64,000 nt of DNA, taken from assembly GCA_905221605.1 (NCBI GenBank), contig CAJNDS010002344.1:312883-376882 (forward strand), given 5' to 3'. The DNA is from Symbiodinium natans. Taxonomy: Eukaryota > Sar > Dinophyceae > Suessiales > Symbiodiniaceae. This document shows positions 10,561 through 19,721 of this stretch, piece by piece. Each line of letters opens with the position of its first letter. Positions within the stretch are counted from its first letter, which is position 1. The position numbers and the translations under genes were made by a program. The notes below the pieces were generated by a model. The model saw only the letters and a list, made by a program, of their open reading frames with translations, had not been told where the DNA came from and did no database searches.

Positions 10561-10647
10561 ATCTCTCTCTCTCTCTCTCTCGCTCTCGCTCTCGCTCTCG
10601 CTCTGTCTCTCTCTCTCTCTCTTTCTCCCTCTCTCTCGCTCTCTCTG
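10561..10647. repeat. CT-rich microsatellite with CGCTCT interruptions
   Basis: The tract consists of TCTCTC runs with several CGCTCT units. Confidence 0.9.
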
Positions 10648-10908
10648 GGCTTCGGGTTTGGGGTTTAGGGTTTGAGGCTTGAGGGTTTAGTGCTGAACGA
10701 CTTGGGGGGGTGGGGTTTAGGGTTTAGGTTTTGGGTTTGGGGGTTTTGAGGCCTGGAGCTTTGGGTTTCTCAGCTTCAGGGTTCTGGTTTGGTTCTCAGG
10801 ATAATAAAGGTCTAGAGTTTAGGGTTTACATAAGGTTCGGGTGTAAGGCCGAGGGCCTAAGGTTTTGGGCTCCAGGCTCAGAACTGATGGTTCAGAGTTT
10901 AACATGCC

Positions 10909-10983
10909 ATGTCGATCGCGCGAGTTGTTGAGCCGGTGCCCGCAAAGTCCTACTGCTGTGATGTGACCTCGGAGCACAACTGG
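10909..10983 (+). CDS. Candidate exon (MSIARVVEPVPAKSYCCDV ...)
   Basis: ATG 10909 opens MSIARVVEPVPAKSYCCDV then TSEHNW, ending TGG before GTTTAGGG. The donor is the edge of a telomere-like array. An in-frame TAA lies just upstream, so this could be a first exon. Confidence 0.4.
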
Positions 10984-11249
10984 GTTTAGGGTTTAGGGTT
11001 TAGGGTTTAGGGGGTTTAGGGTTTAGGGTTTAAATTTACGGTCCTGTATACACCTCTTCCTCACGCAAAAAAAGCAAACACAGGGGAAAGGGGAGGCGGG
11101 GGAAGGCGGGGGAGGGAGAGTGGAGGGGGGGGGGGTGTGCGCACACTTCTGGCGCCCAATCTTACAAGCCGCCTCCTAGCCCGAACTCCAAATTTGAGCC
11201 CTACAACCCGAGAACCTAACCCGAATTCCCGCCACCCCCTGCCGCGGAG

Positions 11250-11319
11250 GTGCTACCACGGCGTTTGCGGGCCTGGCTTTCAGGCTGTCCCACACTTCGT
11301 GTCCCTTTCCGACGCTTGA
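11250..11319 (+). CDS. Candidate terminal exon (CYHGVCGPGFQAVPHF ... stop)
   Basis: The frame reads CYHGVCGPGFQAVPHF then VSLSDA and a TGA at 11317-11319. TGGCTTTCAG within it is an alternative acceptor. Confidence 0.35.
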
Positions 11320-11421
11320 TTCCCTGAACTTAAACAGATAGTTCTAGGGTTGTGCCGTGTTTTTGGGGGTTTGTAGGGTTTTGGTTGGTTTAGTTTTTAG
11401 GTTTTCGGGAGACGCGCGCAG

Positions 11422-11510
11422 AGGTGGAAGTGTCGTCCCACGATGCTCGCCAGAAGCTCCACCTCTTCACGAACCATCAGGCTGGGCCTTACCTCGAGCT
11501 GTCCGTTTAA
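11422..11510 (+). CDS. Candidate terminal exon (VEVSSHDARQKLHLFTNHQ ... stop)
   Basis: After CGCGCGCAG the frame with two leading bases reads VEVSSHDARQKLHLFTNHQ then AGPYLELSV and TAA. The composition is typical of coding sequence. Confidence 0.45.
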
Positions 11511-11572
11511 AGGTGTTCGGTGGTTGGCTTCACGGTTGAGGGTGTAAACAGGGCTTGCAATGGAGGCCAATT

Positions 11573-11676
11573 AGAGAGCGAGAGAGAGAGAGAGAGACGG
11601 AGAGACCGAGAGACAGAGAGACAGAGAGAGAGAGAGAGAGACGGAGAGACGGAGAGACGGAGAGACGGAGAGAAGT
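11573..11676. repeat. GA-rich microsatellite (GAGAGACGGAGAGA)
   Basis: The purine tract has AGACGG and AGACAG variant units. Confidence 0.9.
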
Positions 11677-11688
11677 AGAGTGGGCCAG

Positions 11689-11780
11689 CATTTTTCGAAG
11701 CTGTGGCTTCGGAATGGGAAGTGCGGCTCCAGCAGTTTCCAGAAGTCGCTGATCCGAAGTCGCGTGCTTCTTGGAGTTAA
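11689..11780 (+). CDS. Candidate terminal exon (FFEAVASEWEVRLQQFPEV ... stop)
   Basis: After GTGGGCCAG the frame with two leading bases reads FFEAVASEWEVRLQQFPEV then ADPKSRASWS and TAA. It is amphipathic and protein-like. Confidence 0.4.
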
Positions 11781-12082
11781 AATTCCCTTATGGTCCCTTG
11801 TGGATATACCATAAGAACCCCCCCCCAAAACCCCATTCTAGTTGTTAAGGCCCCTACAGCAGTTTATTAGGGAAATTGGTTCTGCTGTGCTGCAGTTTAT
11901 TGCTGGGAGCTCTCCCTTGCACGCTCAAGCCTCAACATGCAGGCCGGGAGACGTCTCATGTCCTGGCAACTGAAACCACAGGATCACCCTAAACTTGCCT
12001 TCAACAGCCACTCGAAAAAGCTTACACGCCCCAAAAATACCAAACCCTGGATAGTAACACCCTATGAACCCTAAACCCCGAG

Positions 12083-12143
12083 ATCTGAAGGTTTTGACGA
12101 CCCAAAGATGGCACGAGTGCCTCTCAGAGGCGCGCGGTGGCAG
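12083..12143 (+). CDS. Candidate exon with consensus donor
   Basis: The island ends TGGCAG before GTGAGGAT, a consensus donor. Two frames are open: LKVLTTQRWHECLSEARGG and EGFDDPKMARVPLRGARWQ. Confidence 0.35.
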
Positions 12144-12213
12144 GTGAGGATTTCGGGTCTTTGGGTTTAGGGTTTATAGGGCTTAGGGTTTAGGGTTTTG
12201 GGTTCAGGGTTAC

Positions 12214-12316
12214 CTTGGGATGTTCCCCCTTGTACTAACAGTCCTTAATAGGGATTCCAGGTACCCCCGGTTATATTCGCCACTAAGGACTGTTAGTATA
12301 TGGGGGAACATCCCAA
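12214..12316. mobile_element. Palindromic element, family E copy
   Basis: CTTGGGATGTTCCCCCTTG to ACTAACAGTCCTTA pairs with AAGGACTGTTAGTATATGGGGGAACATCCCAA, a nearly complete hairpin of about 103 nt. Confidence 0.85.
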
Positions 12317-12362
12317 CATATACCCAAGGAGCCTTCCACATGCCCAAAACGCTTTCATCAAG

Positions 12363-12404
12363 GTGCCCGAAGGCGAGAGAGAGAGAGTACGTGCGGGCGT
12401 ACAG
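12363..12404 (+). CDS. Candidate 42-nt exon (VPEGERERVRAGVQ)
   Basis: After TTTCATCAAG the island reads VPEGERERVRAGVQ in phase 0 and ends ACAG before GTAGAG. Confidence 0.4.
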
Positions 12405-12826
12405 GTAGAGTTAGGGCAAGTTCAGAGTTTTAGGGCTTGAGGGTACAAGCGCCCCCCGCTTTGTGGCGCAGGGCCCCATGCAAAACTAGCCGTAGCCCCC
12501 CCCCCCCCTCTTAAGCTTAAGTCTTCCGAAGCCTCAGATTTTTGCATTTCAAGCCCAACTGGCCCCTGTATCATCTGCATATATAACGACTTCCAAAACC
12601 CTTATCCCTTAAGAAGGGAATCTTCCTTTAAGTTGTACTGGGGATCGAGACCCCATGGCATGGGTGCAACATGCTATGACGATTCGAGGGCTTAGCGGCT
12701 TAGCGTTTTTTTAGGGTTTAGGGTTTAGAGTTTAGGGTTGCGGGGGCCTAGGGATTAGGGTTCAGGGTTTCGGGTTTCGGGTTTAGGGTTTAGGGTTTAG
12801 GGAGAGGTTCGAGTAAGAACGTGCAG

Positions 12827-12866
12827 CAAAGTTGGCTTTGAGCTGCCTACGGTGGACTGCATCTTC
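12827..12866 (+). CDS. Candidate 40-nt exon (KVGFELPTVDCIF)
   Basis: After GAACGTGCAG the frame with one leading base reads KVGFELPTVDCIF and ends before GTAAGC, a consensus donor. Confidence 0.4.
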
Positions 12867-13157
12867 GTAAGCAAACCTGCCGGGTGATGAGACTCAGGAC
12901 CAGCGAGCCCTAAATTCAAAAACCTTGGGATGTTGGCATTCCTTTTGTTATTGCATATGGGTGTTTCCCGAAGAAGGAATATCCTTCAGATGTACCGCAA
13001 ATATGTAGAGAGAAGTTGAAAAGGATGCCCCAAAAATAGATGCCCCAATTTGGTGAAAGTCCCTTCCACGAATTTTGGTTTCCCAGGTCCTCTTAAACAC
13101 TAAAGTTAGGGGCCCTTTTGGATTTCGGGCTTCGGGTCTGTTCGTGGTTGCTTACAG

Positions 13158-13180
13158 GAATCTACATGAAGGAATTCGAG
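13158..13180 (+). CDS. Candidate 23-nt microexon
   Basis: The acceptor GTTCGTGGTTGCTTACAG and the donor GAG/GTAGGC are both good. Between them is GA plus seven codons (IYMKEFE). The next exon at 13481 is phase 0 and would fit. Confidence 0.4.
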
Positions 13181-13384
13181 GTAGGCCCTTGCGAAACACT
13201 GCATTCCCCCGTACCCAGCAGGGGACCCAGGGTTTAGGGTTTAGGGTTTCGAGTTCAGGGTTTCGAGTTTTGGGTTTAGGGTTTAGGGTTAGGGTAGGTT
13301 CCTTGGTATAGTAGGAGTTTCAGGGGTATTTGGTTGCCTTCACTGGCTTTAGGGTTTCGGCTTTTAGGGTCTAGGGGATATGGT

Positions 13385-13459
13385 TTAGGGTTTAGGGTTT
13401 AGGGTTTAGGGTTTAGGGTTTAGGGTTTAGGGTTTAGGGTTTAGGGTTTAGGGTTTAGG
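13385..13459. repeat. TTTAGGG array
   Basis: About ten perfect TTTAGGG units lie just upstream of the protease-like exon. Confidence 0.95.
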
Positions 13460-13480
13460 GGTTAGGGGTTTAGGGCCTAG

Positions 13481-13851
13481 GTCAGCCGACCAGAGATGAG
13501 CTTCATCCATCACAGCCAAGGCAAAAACTGTTTTGCAGGCAACAGTGGCGGAGCATACATCGTTACCACAGGCGCAGGCCAGAGCGCCTGCGCAGTGCAG
13601 CTTGGCATTTTCTCGACGCAGCAGGCGATTACAGGCGTGGCCGGGTACCCCAAGCCAGGGATCACCAAGCACATCGTACTGACCGAGGAGGGTCCCGCGG
13701 TCGAGGCCCTTGTACGAGCTGTGGAGGGCCTCAGCGCCACCATTCACTGTCTGCCATCGTCGACGGTGCACCGGTTGACATCCTTAAGAAGGCTGGCTAC
13801 TCCTTGGAGGGCCAGCCGGCTAGCCAAGGGGAACCATCCCGAGACAGCTGA
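13481..13851 (+). CDS. Protease-like exon with GNSGG motif, probable frameshift
   Basis: After TAGGGCCTAG the phase-0 frame reads VSRPEMSFIHHSQGKNC, then FAGNSGGAYIVTTGAGQS, then a well-composed stretch to EALVRAVEGLSA. GNSGG is the motif around the catalytic serine of PA-clan serine proteases (GDSGG in trypsin, GNSGG in HtrA). The His and Asp residues would lie in upstream exons. Near 13740 the protein-like reading moves to another frame (IVDGAPVDILKKAGYSLEG, TGA at 13849-13851). Either a small intron or a frameshift separates them; the original frame also stays open to 13975. The protease assignment rests on one motif. Confidence 0.45.
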
Positions 13852-14340
13852 TGACCAGTCAGCGTTAGCCGTGTTGCTTGATGCAACGAAACGGCGTCCG
13901 CTTCGCCAGAGACCGAACCCTCTTACGCCCCCAGAGGCTTCCATCCTCCACTTCTGTCAAAGGGGTGGAAGCTGAGCGTAGGTTTTAGGGTTTAGGGCCC
14001 TTAAACACTAAATCCTAAACCCTAAACCCTAAGCTCCTTAGAGCTTCTAGGGTTTTCTGGCCCAATAAATGGGATGGGGCTCTCAACCTTCAATCTTGTT
14101 GTTTTTTCTTCTTTGAGGGGTTGGTTGCTAAGTAGTGTTGCGGCTTAGGGTTTAGGGTTTAGTGTTTTCGGGCTGAAAAAGCGACAACACGCTCAATCTG
14201 CGACTGTGAATCCTTAGCCTTGAATCTTCAAAGCCGCAGCTTGCGCACGCCAGAGAGAGCACAGTCCCACCCCCAAAAGAAATCAGGCCCGTTTCAGGTG
14301 GGTAGTTCCCACATATCGCGTGCGCAAGAAAAGCTGCAAG

Positions 14341-14404
14341 AGTCCCGTGCGAGGCCGTGAAGCGTGCATTCGGTCGAGTCTTCCTGGCTCAGGACCGGCT
14401 TTGG
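14341..14404 (+). CDS. Candidate exon (VPCEAVKRAFGRVFLAQDR ...)
   Basis: After AAGCTGCAAG the frame with one leading base reads VPCEAVKRAFGRVFLAQDR then LW and can end before GTGAAGG. It remains open further. Confidence 0.4.
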
Positions 14405-14527
14405 GTGAAGGCTTACCTTATACAAGGACGGGCCCCCCTTACTATACTAAATATAGTTAAGGAACTTATGCCCTAAGTTAGGATCCTGGTATCCCAATTT
14501 AGGTCCCCATAACTAAACTTAGAACTA

Positions 14528-14528
14528 G

Positions 14529-14557
<29 letters not shown>
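14528..14557. repeat. Poly-G tract of about 30 G
   Basis: It is the longest homopolymer in the window and lies directly left of a family A element. Confidence 0.9.
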
Positions 14558-14559
<2 letters not shown>

Positions 14560-14562
14560 TTC

Positions 14563-14664
14563 CTTGCAGGGACCAAATGATACTAAAAAGCGTATCTACC
14601 TTTCTAGGAGCTACAGTAGTACAAGGTATATGGCTTCAATTTCAGGGTTCATTTGGTCCCCAAG
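14563..14664 (+). mobile_element. Introner family A copy
   Basis: CTTGCAGGGACCAAATGA at the left and CAGGGTTCATTTGGTCCCCAAG at the right form the terminal inverted repeats. The next bases are GTAT; no clean duplication is visible at the left. Confidence 0.75.
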
Positions 14665-14679
14665 GTATTGTTGAAATCC

Positions 14680-15150
14680 ATAACTACCTACATGAAAAAT
14701 AGACAAGTACATGTACCATAACAAGGTGGTCCAATGATGATACTGGTAGCAAGAATCACAATAAACATTAATAGCGCAACAACAATAATAGTAACAACAA
14801 CACTGTAACTCGGAATAGTAGCAGTAGTCTGAGAGCATGAGGACATGAGTATGATGATGCGATGCAACGTAATGATAATTCCATAGCAACAGAATACAAA
14901 TGGGATACGAATGCACGCCATATGACAATGCTACGCCTTTAATATGACAGTGATATGTGTGTATATATACATATATACATATGTATATACATGTGTATAT
15001 ATATATATATAGAGAGCCTCTAAACACACACACAAATACATACATAAATAAATAAATATATATATATATATATACATACATATTTATGTGTATATATATA
15101 TACATACATACATACTTATGTGTATATATATATGTATATGTATAATGAAA
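14680..15150. repeat. TA/CATA low-complexity region
   Basis: (TA)n, ATACATAC and CAACAATAATAGTAACAAC tracts dominate. Long frames here are low-complexity Tyr/Ile tracts, not genes. Confidence 0.8.
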
Positions 15151-15367
15151 CCCTGTACTTCCAGCGACCATTTCCAGAGGGATATTTCGTTTACCACCTA
15201 AGACCGGGGGCCGGGGGCCTAAGCCCCAAACCCTTGAACCCTCAGCGAACACCTTGACCCCTAAAAGCTATCCCTCCGCCCTCCAAACTGAGCTTGAACG
15301 CTGAACCTGAACCCTCAGCCCTAAGCCCTTTGTAACCCTAAACACTATACAGGATGTTGGCCCCCAG

Positions 15368-15395
15368 CAACACCCAGAGAGTGGCGACCTTGGCT
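15368..15395 (+). CDS. Candidate 28-nt microexon
   Basis: TTGGCCCCCAG precedes and the perfect donor GTGAGT follows. One frame reads NTQRVATLA. A tract of 21 G (15402-15422) starts seven bases after the splice site. Confidence 0.35.
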
Positions 15396-15550
15396 GTGAG
15401 TGGGGGGGGGGGGGGGGGGGGGCAATTTGGGTGTGAAGGGGAGAGGGGTTCAGGGTTTAGGGTTTAGGGTCTCCTGGCAATTCGCTGCTCCAACCCTCGC
15501 AACCCATCGCTTCCTCTCGAAGATGTATAGGGGGTTAAGTTCAGGGTGCG

Positions 15551-15648
15551 CTGGGGACCAAACGTGGGGTCACATACCCTGTACTACTGTAGCTCCTGTT
15601 CAGGAATATGAGCCATAAACCCTTCTAGGGTTCATTTCGTCCCCACAG
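15551..15648 (+). mobile_element. Introner family A copy
   Basis: CTGGGGACCAAACG at the left pairs with TTCATTTCGTCCCCACAG at the right, with GGTCACATACCC and GGAATATGAGCCATAAACCC inside. Confidence 0.75.
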
Positions 15649-15810
15649 GGGTTGAAACAGGATTAGACCACATGCGCTGGGAATCCACTTCCACTCCTGC
15701 TTCATAAAGTAGTCGCGGCCACGCAAGATGTTGATTAGCCCGAAACGTTACCCTGAACCCGCCCAACTCCCACCCTAAACCCTCAACCCTAAACCCTAAA
15801 CCCTCATTAG

Positions 15811-15943
15811 CGAGGCGAGGAGACTGGTGAAGCCGCGTCCTGAGCTTCCTTCGTTTGAGCCGGTTTTGAGGGAAAGCCCCCCAACCCCGAAAAGGCAATC
15901 TGAAGCTCCAGATCATCTTCAGCCTCCAACCCCTACCCCCTAG
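15811..15943 (+). CDS. Candidate terminal exon (EARRLVKPRPELPSFEPVL ... stop)
   Basis: After CCTCATTAG the frame with one leading base runs 43 codons to TAG: EARRLVKPRPELPSFEPVL, RESPPTPKRQSEAP, DHLQPPTPTP. It is proline-rich and probably disordered. Confidence 0.45.
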
Positions 15944-16208
15944 CCCTGAGTCCATGATACTCTACACCCCCAACCCCAAGTTCTAGAACCAAAAGCCCAG
16001 AACCCCAAACCTCTATAGGGTTAGGGTTTTCAATTTTGAGGCTTTTGGGGTTTAGGGTTCAGGGCTCCTAAGCCCTACAACCCTCACAACCTCCGCATCG
16101 AAGATGGGGTTTCCGCAAAAGGGCTGTGGGCGGGTCCCAAGAATGTAGATCACGGTCTTTTGGGTGTAGGGTTTAGGGTTCCTCAAGTTTAGGGTTTAGG
16201 GTTTAGTA

Positions 16209-16520
16209 TTATGAGGGGCACGCTTGTTTTGGGAAATGCCCAAGTAGGTCCCAGCCTCTTGTTTTGGGGGCACCTGGGCAATATGGGTGGGGGCTGATTG
16301 AAACTGTGGACACCGCTCGTGTCTCAGGCGGTGAGGGTATATTCTGTATGTCGTTGAAAACGTGGGTACCTCTTGCGCGCACGAGACAATTGCAATCTTT
16401 CTCCAGGAGCTCCACAATAGGTCCCCTGAATTTCCGGAAACTCGACATGTCTTCGCCAGGTCTTGATAGACGCTGCGCCGGATCGGCAGCGAGAAGAAGA
16501 GGAGGCTTGATACGCACGGG
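16209..16520 (-). CDS. Ambiguous open island, both strands open
   Basis: On the minus strand a 102-codon frame includes SSFRKFRGPIVELLEKDCN and RARGTHVFNDIQNIPSPP. On the plus strand an overlapping frame includes GIFCMSLKTWVPLARTRQL. I prefer the minus reading on composition but cannot decide. No family is recognised. Confidence 0.3.
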   Translation of the reverse strand, partial: PVRIKPPLLLAADPAQRLSRPGEDMSSFRKFRGPIVELLEKDCNCLVRARGTHVFNDIQNIPSPPETRAVSTVSISPHPYCPGAPKTRGWDLLGHFPKQACPS

Positions 16521-16973
16521 AAAGCAGGAAGGGCTTGGGTTTCAGGGAGCTAGGGATCTAGGGTTTTGGCTTAGTGGTTTAGAGCACAGCTTTGTTGGGA
16601 GGTTTAACCATAGTGAGGCGTGTGGGCCTCCCAATTGGGAAACCCATCGAAACCCTAACCCCTGGCACCCAAAACCCTAAACCCTAAACCCTAAACCCTA
16701 AAAGCCACATGGTCGCCTAAGCTGAGCTCCCCGCCTATGTTAGCTGCAAAGCCCAAGAACTGCGAGATGCGCAGGCTTAGGACATCGAGCTTAGGGATCC
16801 TGTTTTTGCCTGTTTTTTGCGTTTAGGTTTCGGCTTTAGGTGAATCTGGGGGTTCATGGTTACAGGAATTTACCTCTTCAGACCCTGCGATGAACCCCGC
16901 AGTCTGACCTCTTAGGGCTTCCTGGGTCTGGGGTTGAAGTGGGCTTGAGGGAGGAACGCACCAACCCAAAGTC

Positions 16974-17035
16974 CCTAAACCCTAAACCCTAAACCCTAAA
17001 CCCTAAACCCTAAACCCTAAACCCTAAACCCTAAA
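16974..17035. repeat. CCCTAAA array
   Basis: Eight near-perfect CCCTAAA units. Confidence 0.95.
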
Positions 17036-17329
17036 CATGAATACAGAATATGCAGGTCACTGGAGACCTCATGGTAGCCCCACACCCTCCACAGTCTCTC
17101 GATTCCCAAGGCTTTCGGTTCGGTGGCTGGATTTGGGTTTTTTTTTGCCAAAGTAAGGGCCACGTAATATAGACCCCCAGATAGTAGGATTCAATGATAC
17201 TAAGGGCCGGACCCCACATGTAGACCCCCCAAAGAGTAGGATTCCCTTGTAGTAAGGCGCCCCAAGAAGGTGCCCCCCCAAGATCGTAAACCACCAGATT
17301 AAGGGACCATGGAAGCTACCCCCTAGACT

Positions 17330-17480
17330 CGGTTGCAGTTCACAAGGCTCATCCCCTACTACCCCCCTCTATACTACCCCGCCTGGGTCCTCCCATCATT
17401 AAGGCTATTTATGGACAATTTAAGCTTGATTAAGGTTATTTTAGGGGGGACCTACAGGGCCTAGTATGGAGAGAGGGTAG
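17330..17480. mobile_element. Palindromic element, family G
   Basis: CCCCCCTCTATACTACCCC to CATTAAGGCTATTTATGGACAATT resembles the segment at 32735-32905 read in the opposite direction. It is degraded. Confidence 0.45.
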
Positions 17481-17651
17481 TTGGGGAACCCATGAAAGGC
17501 CTGTGGCTTCAGCTCCTGGCTTGTCAGGCTCTTTATCTCGCCTGCCGCACGTCCCCGCAGCTCTGGCCTTAGGGGTTCTGCCTATAAACCCTAAACCATA
17601 AACCCTAAGCCCGAAGCCCTACACCCTAACCCTAAACCCTACTCCACCCCG

Positions 17652-19721
17652 ATGATTTGCGTCCGCATGCTCGGCGGCGAGGTGCTGGAAGTGCCACTGC
17701 AGGACTCCAGCGATGTGAGGGCCTTGAAGCAGAGCCTGCATCGGTTGCACGACCTGCCCCCGCGGTTTCGGCAACGGCTGCTTCTCCATGGCCAGGTTTT
17801 ATTGGGGGACCAAATGAACCCTAAAATTGGGATCATATACCCAATACTGCTATAGTTCGTACTGAGGTAGTGGAACCAGAAACCCTTTTAAGGTTCATTT
17901 GGTCCCCAAGGCTCTGGATGATGCTGCGAGCATTGACTGCCCTATGGCCCTGGACCTCATCCTGCTCCCGCATTGCGCGGCCTCTCCGCAGCAGATGGAG
18001 GAGCTCATCTTCGCCGCTTCCGGGGGCTCTGTGGCTGAGGCGCTGGGATCTGCCCCCCGCGCACCAAAGGGGGTCATCGTCTAGGACTCTAGGAAGGTTC
18101 GCAATTTCCAGGCCTTCGGAGTCTCTAGGCATGTGGCAAAAGACTCTTAAGTCTATTCAGTCTTAAGACTCGTTTCGGTACTTGGAGTTTGGCTTTGCCC
18201 CAGATTGAGTCCATGCTGCAGCACCCACACAATCCGGACGCGGCCAACAATCACAGCGCCACAGCTCTCATGGCGGCATCTCGATCCTTGGGGACGAAAT
18301 GTACCCTAAAATGGGGGGTCAGATACCCTAGACTACTATAATTCCTATTAGGGTATATGAGCCCTAAACCCTTTTAGGGTTCATAATTCGTCCCCAAGGA
18401 TCGGGCAAACTCGAGGTTGTGCGCCTCCTGCTCGAGGCCAAGGCACAGACTGACTTGACCAACGACAGCGGCTCGACGGCTCTGTTCCTTGGGGACGAGA
18501 TGAACCCTAAAATTGGGGTCATATACCATATACTTCCTATAATAGTCCTATAATTCCTATCAAGGTCATATGAACCATAAACCCTTTTAGGGGTCATATT
18601 ACCATATACTTCCTATAATTCCTATGAAGGTCATAGGAACCATAAACCTTTTTAGGGTTCATAATTCGTCCCCAAGGTTACTCGCTTCTCGGCAGGGTCA
18701 CATTGAAGTCGCGCGGTTGCTGCTGGAGGCTGCTGCCCAGACTGACTTGGCCGACACTTAAGTAGCTGAGTGAGCACACTTTACACTTCTTGGGATACTA
18801 TAATTACCTATAGAACTGAAAGTGCACACTTGTTTGGGGGCTTATGAACTCAGCACTTAAGGACAAGCACGGCGTCACAGCTCTCATGGTGGCCCCTATT
18901 GACGAACCTCAAGAAGGAATTATGAGCCCTAAAAGGGTGTATGGTTCACAAGTATTCCTTAATAAGGATTCTGGTAGCATAGGGTACATGAGCCTAACTT
19001 TAGGGTTCCTTGTGCCCTCAAGGAAGTGCGACTGCTCCTGGAGGCGAAGGCTCAAACTGACTTGGCCAAATACGATGGTTGGACCGCTCTGATACTGGCA
19101 TCGGAGCAGGGTCGCGTGGAGGTGGTGCGCTTGTTACTGGAGGCCGGTGCTCAGGTCAACTTGCCCAAAGTCGATGGTTGGACAGCCCTCATGGCAGCAG
19201 CACAATTCGGCTGCGTTGAGGTCGTGCGCACGCTGCTGGCGGCCACGGCTCAAGTCAACTTGGCCACCATCTTGGGTGTCACAGCTTTGATGGCCGCATG
19301 TCGGCCGGGCCACGTCGGGGTCGTGCGCTTGCTGCTGGAGGCCGGTGCTCACACCGATTTGACCGACAAGCGTGGGTTCACAGCTCTGATACTCGCTTCT
19401 GGAAGGAGCTTTGACGGTAAGATCACGCGTTTGCGCGTTGAGGTCGTGAGGTTGCTGCTGGGGGCCGCTGCAGAGACCAACTTGACCGCAAAAGATGGTT
19501 CGACTGCGCTGATGGCGGCGTCACGAGATGACCACACTGAGGTCGTGCGCCTGCTGCTGGAGGCGTGTGCCCGCATGGACTCGCCCGATATTTCCGGCGA
19601 TGCAGCTCTGATGCAGGCATCTCAACGGGGCCAAGCTCAAGCGGCATGCTTGCTGTCAGGCAGCAGTGCCAGTGATGGCTCCGACGTGGCTGCATCGAGC
19701 AGCAATGAGTCAACTCCATGA
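17652..19721 (+). CDS. Ubiquitin-like + ankyrin-repeat protein 2 (7 exons)
   Basis: Exons are 17652-17795, 17911-18039, 18204-18282, 18399-18483, 18677-18752, 18862-18903 and 19023-19721, together 1,254 nt and 417 aa ending in TGA. The head MICVRMLGGEVLEVPLQDS to LPPRFRQRLLLHG is a ubiquitin-like domain (to about residue 76). Next come EELIFAASGGSVAE and IESMLQHPHNPD, then about eight ankyrin repeats (TALMAASR, VVRLLLEAKAQTDL). The third repeat is short (TALMVAPIDEVRLLLEA), missing part of its second helix. The tail is Ser/Asp-rich (SDGSDVAASSSNESTP). It is a paralogue of the 6149 gene but carries six introns instead of three, five of them introner-derived. The exact binding partner and role are unknown. 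Confidence 0.88.
17796..17910 (+). mobile_element. Gene 2 intron 1: family A introner, GT-AG
   Basis: The 115-bp intron starts GTTTTATTGGGGGACC and ends GGTTCATTTGGTCCCCAAG before GCTCTGG. The inverted repeats are nearly perfect over about 19 bp. The duplication (GTTT/GCTC) has decayed. Splicing joins HGQ to ALDD. Confidence 0.8.
18040..18203 (+). other. Gene 2 intron 2: conserved GC-AG intron
   Basis: It begins GCGCTGG after GSVAE and ends GCCCCAG before ATTGAGTCC. It shares phase and position with the intron at 6425 and shows no inverted-repeat structure. Confidence 0.8.
18283..18398 (+). mobile_element. Gene 2 intron 3: family A introner, GATC duplication, GA-AG
   Basis: GATC precedes CTTGGGGACGAAATG, and CATAATTCGTCCCCAAG is followed by GATCGGGC. 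The 4-bp duplication is perfect. Removing 116 bp restores ASRSGKLEV. Confidence 0.9.
18484..18676 (+). mobile_element. Gene 2 intron 4: family A introner with internal duplication, GT-AG
   Basis: GTTC precedes CTTGGGGACGAGATG and ATTCGTCCCCAAG is followed by GTTA. The 193-bp intron contains a partial tandem copy of its centre (CATATACTTCCTATAAT occurs twice). Removal restores TALLLASRQGHIEV. Confidence 0.85.
18753..18861 (+). mobile_element. Gene 2 intron 5: family B introner, GACA duplication, GA-AG
   Basis: GACA precedes CTTAAGTAGCTGAGTGAGC, and GAACTCAGCACTTAAG is followed by GACAAGC. The duplication is perfect and the ends (CTTAAGT/ACTTAAG) differ from family A. Removal restores LADKHGVTALM. 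Confidence 0.9.
18904..19022 (+). mobile_element. Gene 2 intron 6: family A introner, reversed, GA-AG
   Basis: GAAC precedes CTCAAGAAGGAATTATGAG, and GGTTCCTTGTGCCCTCAAG is followed by GAAGTGCG. The internal sequence matches family A in reverse orientation. The 119-bp intron removal keeps the frame (PID-EVRLLLEA). Confidence 0.8.

Noticed and set aside
13385-13459. CRISPR-like regular TTTAGGG repeats
   Set aside because: The units are contiguous heptamers without spacers.
14611-15252. 213-codon minus-strand frame
   Set aside because: It consists mainly of Tyr/Ile/His tracts from TA and CATA repeats and the reverse of a family A element.
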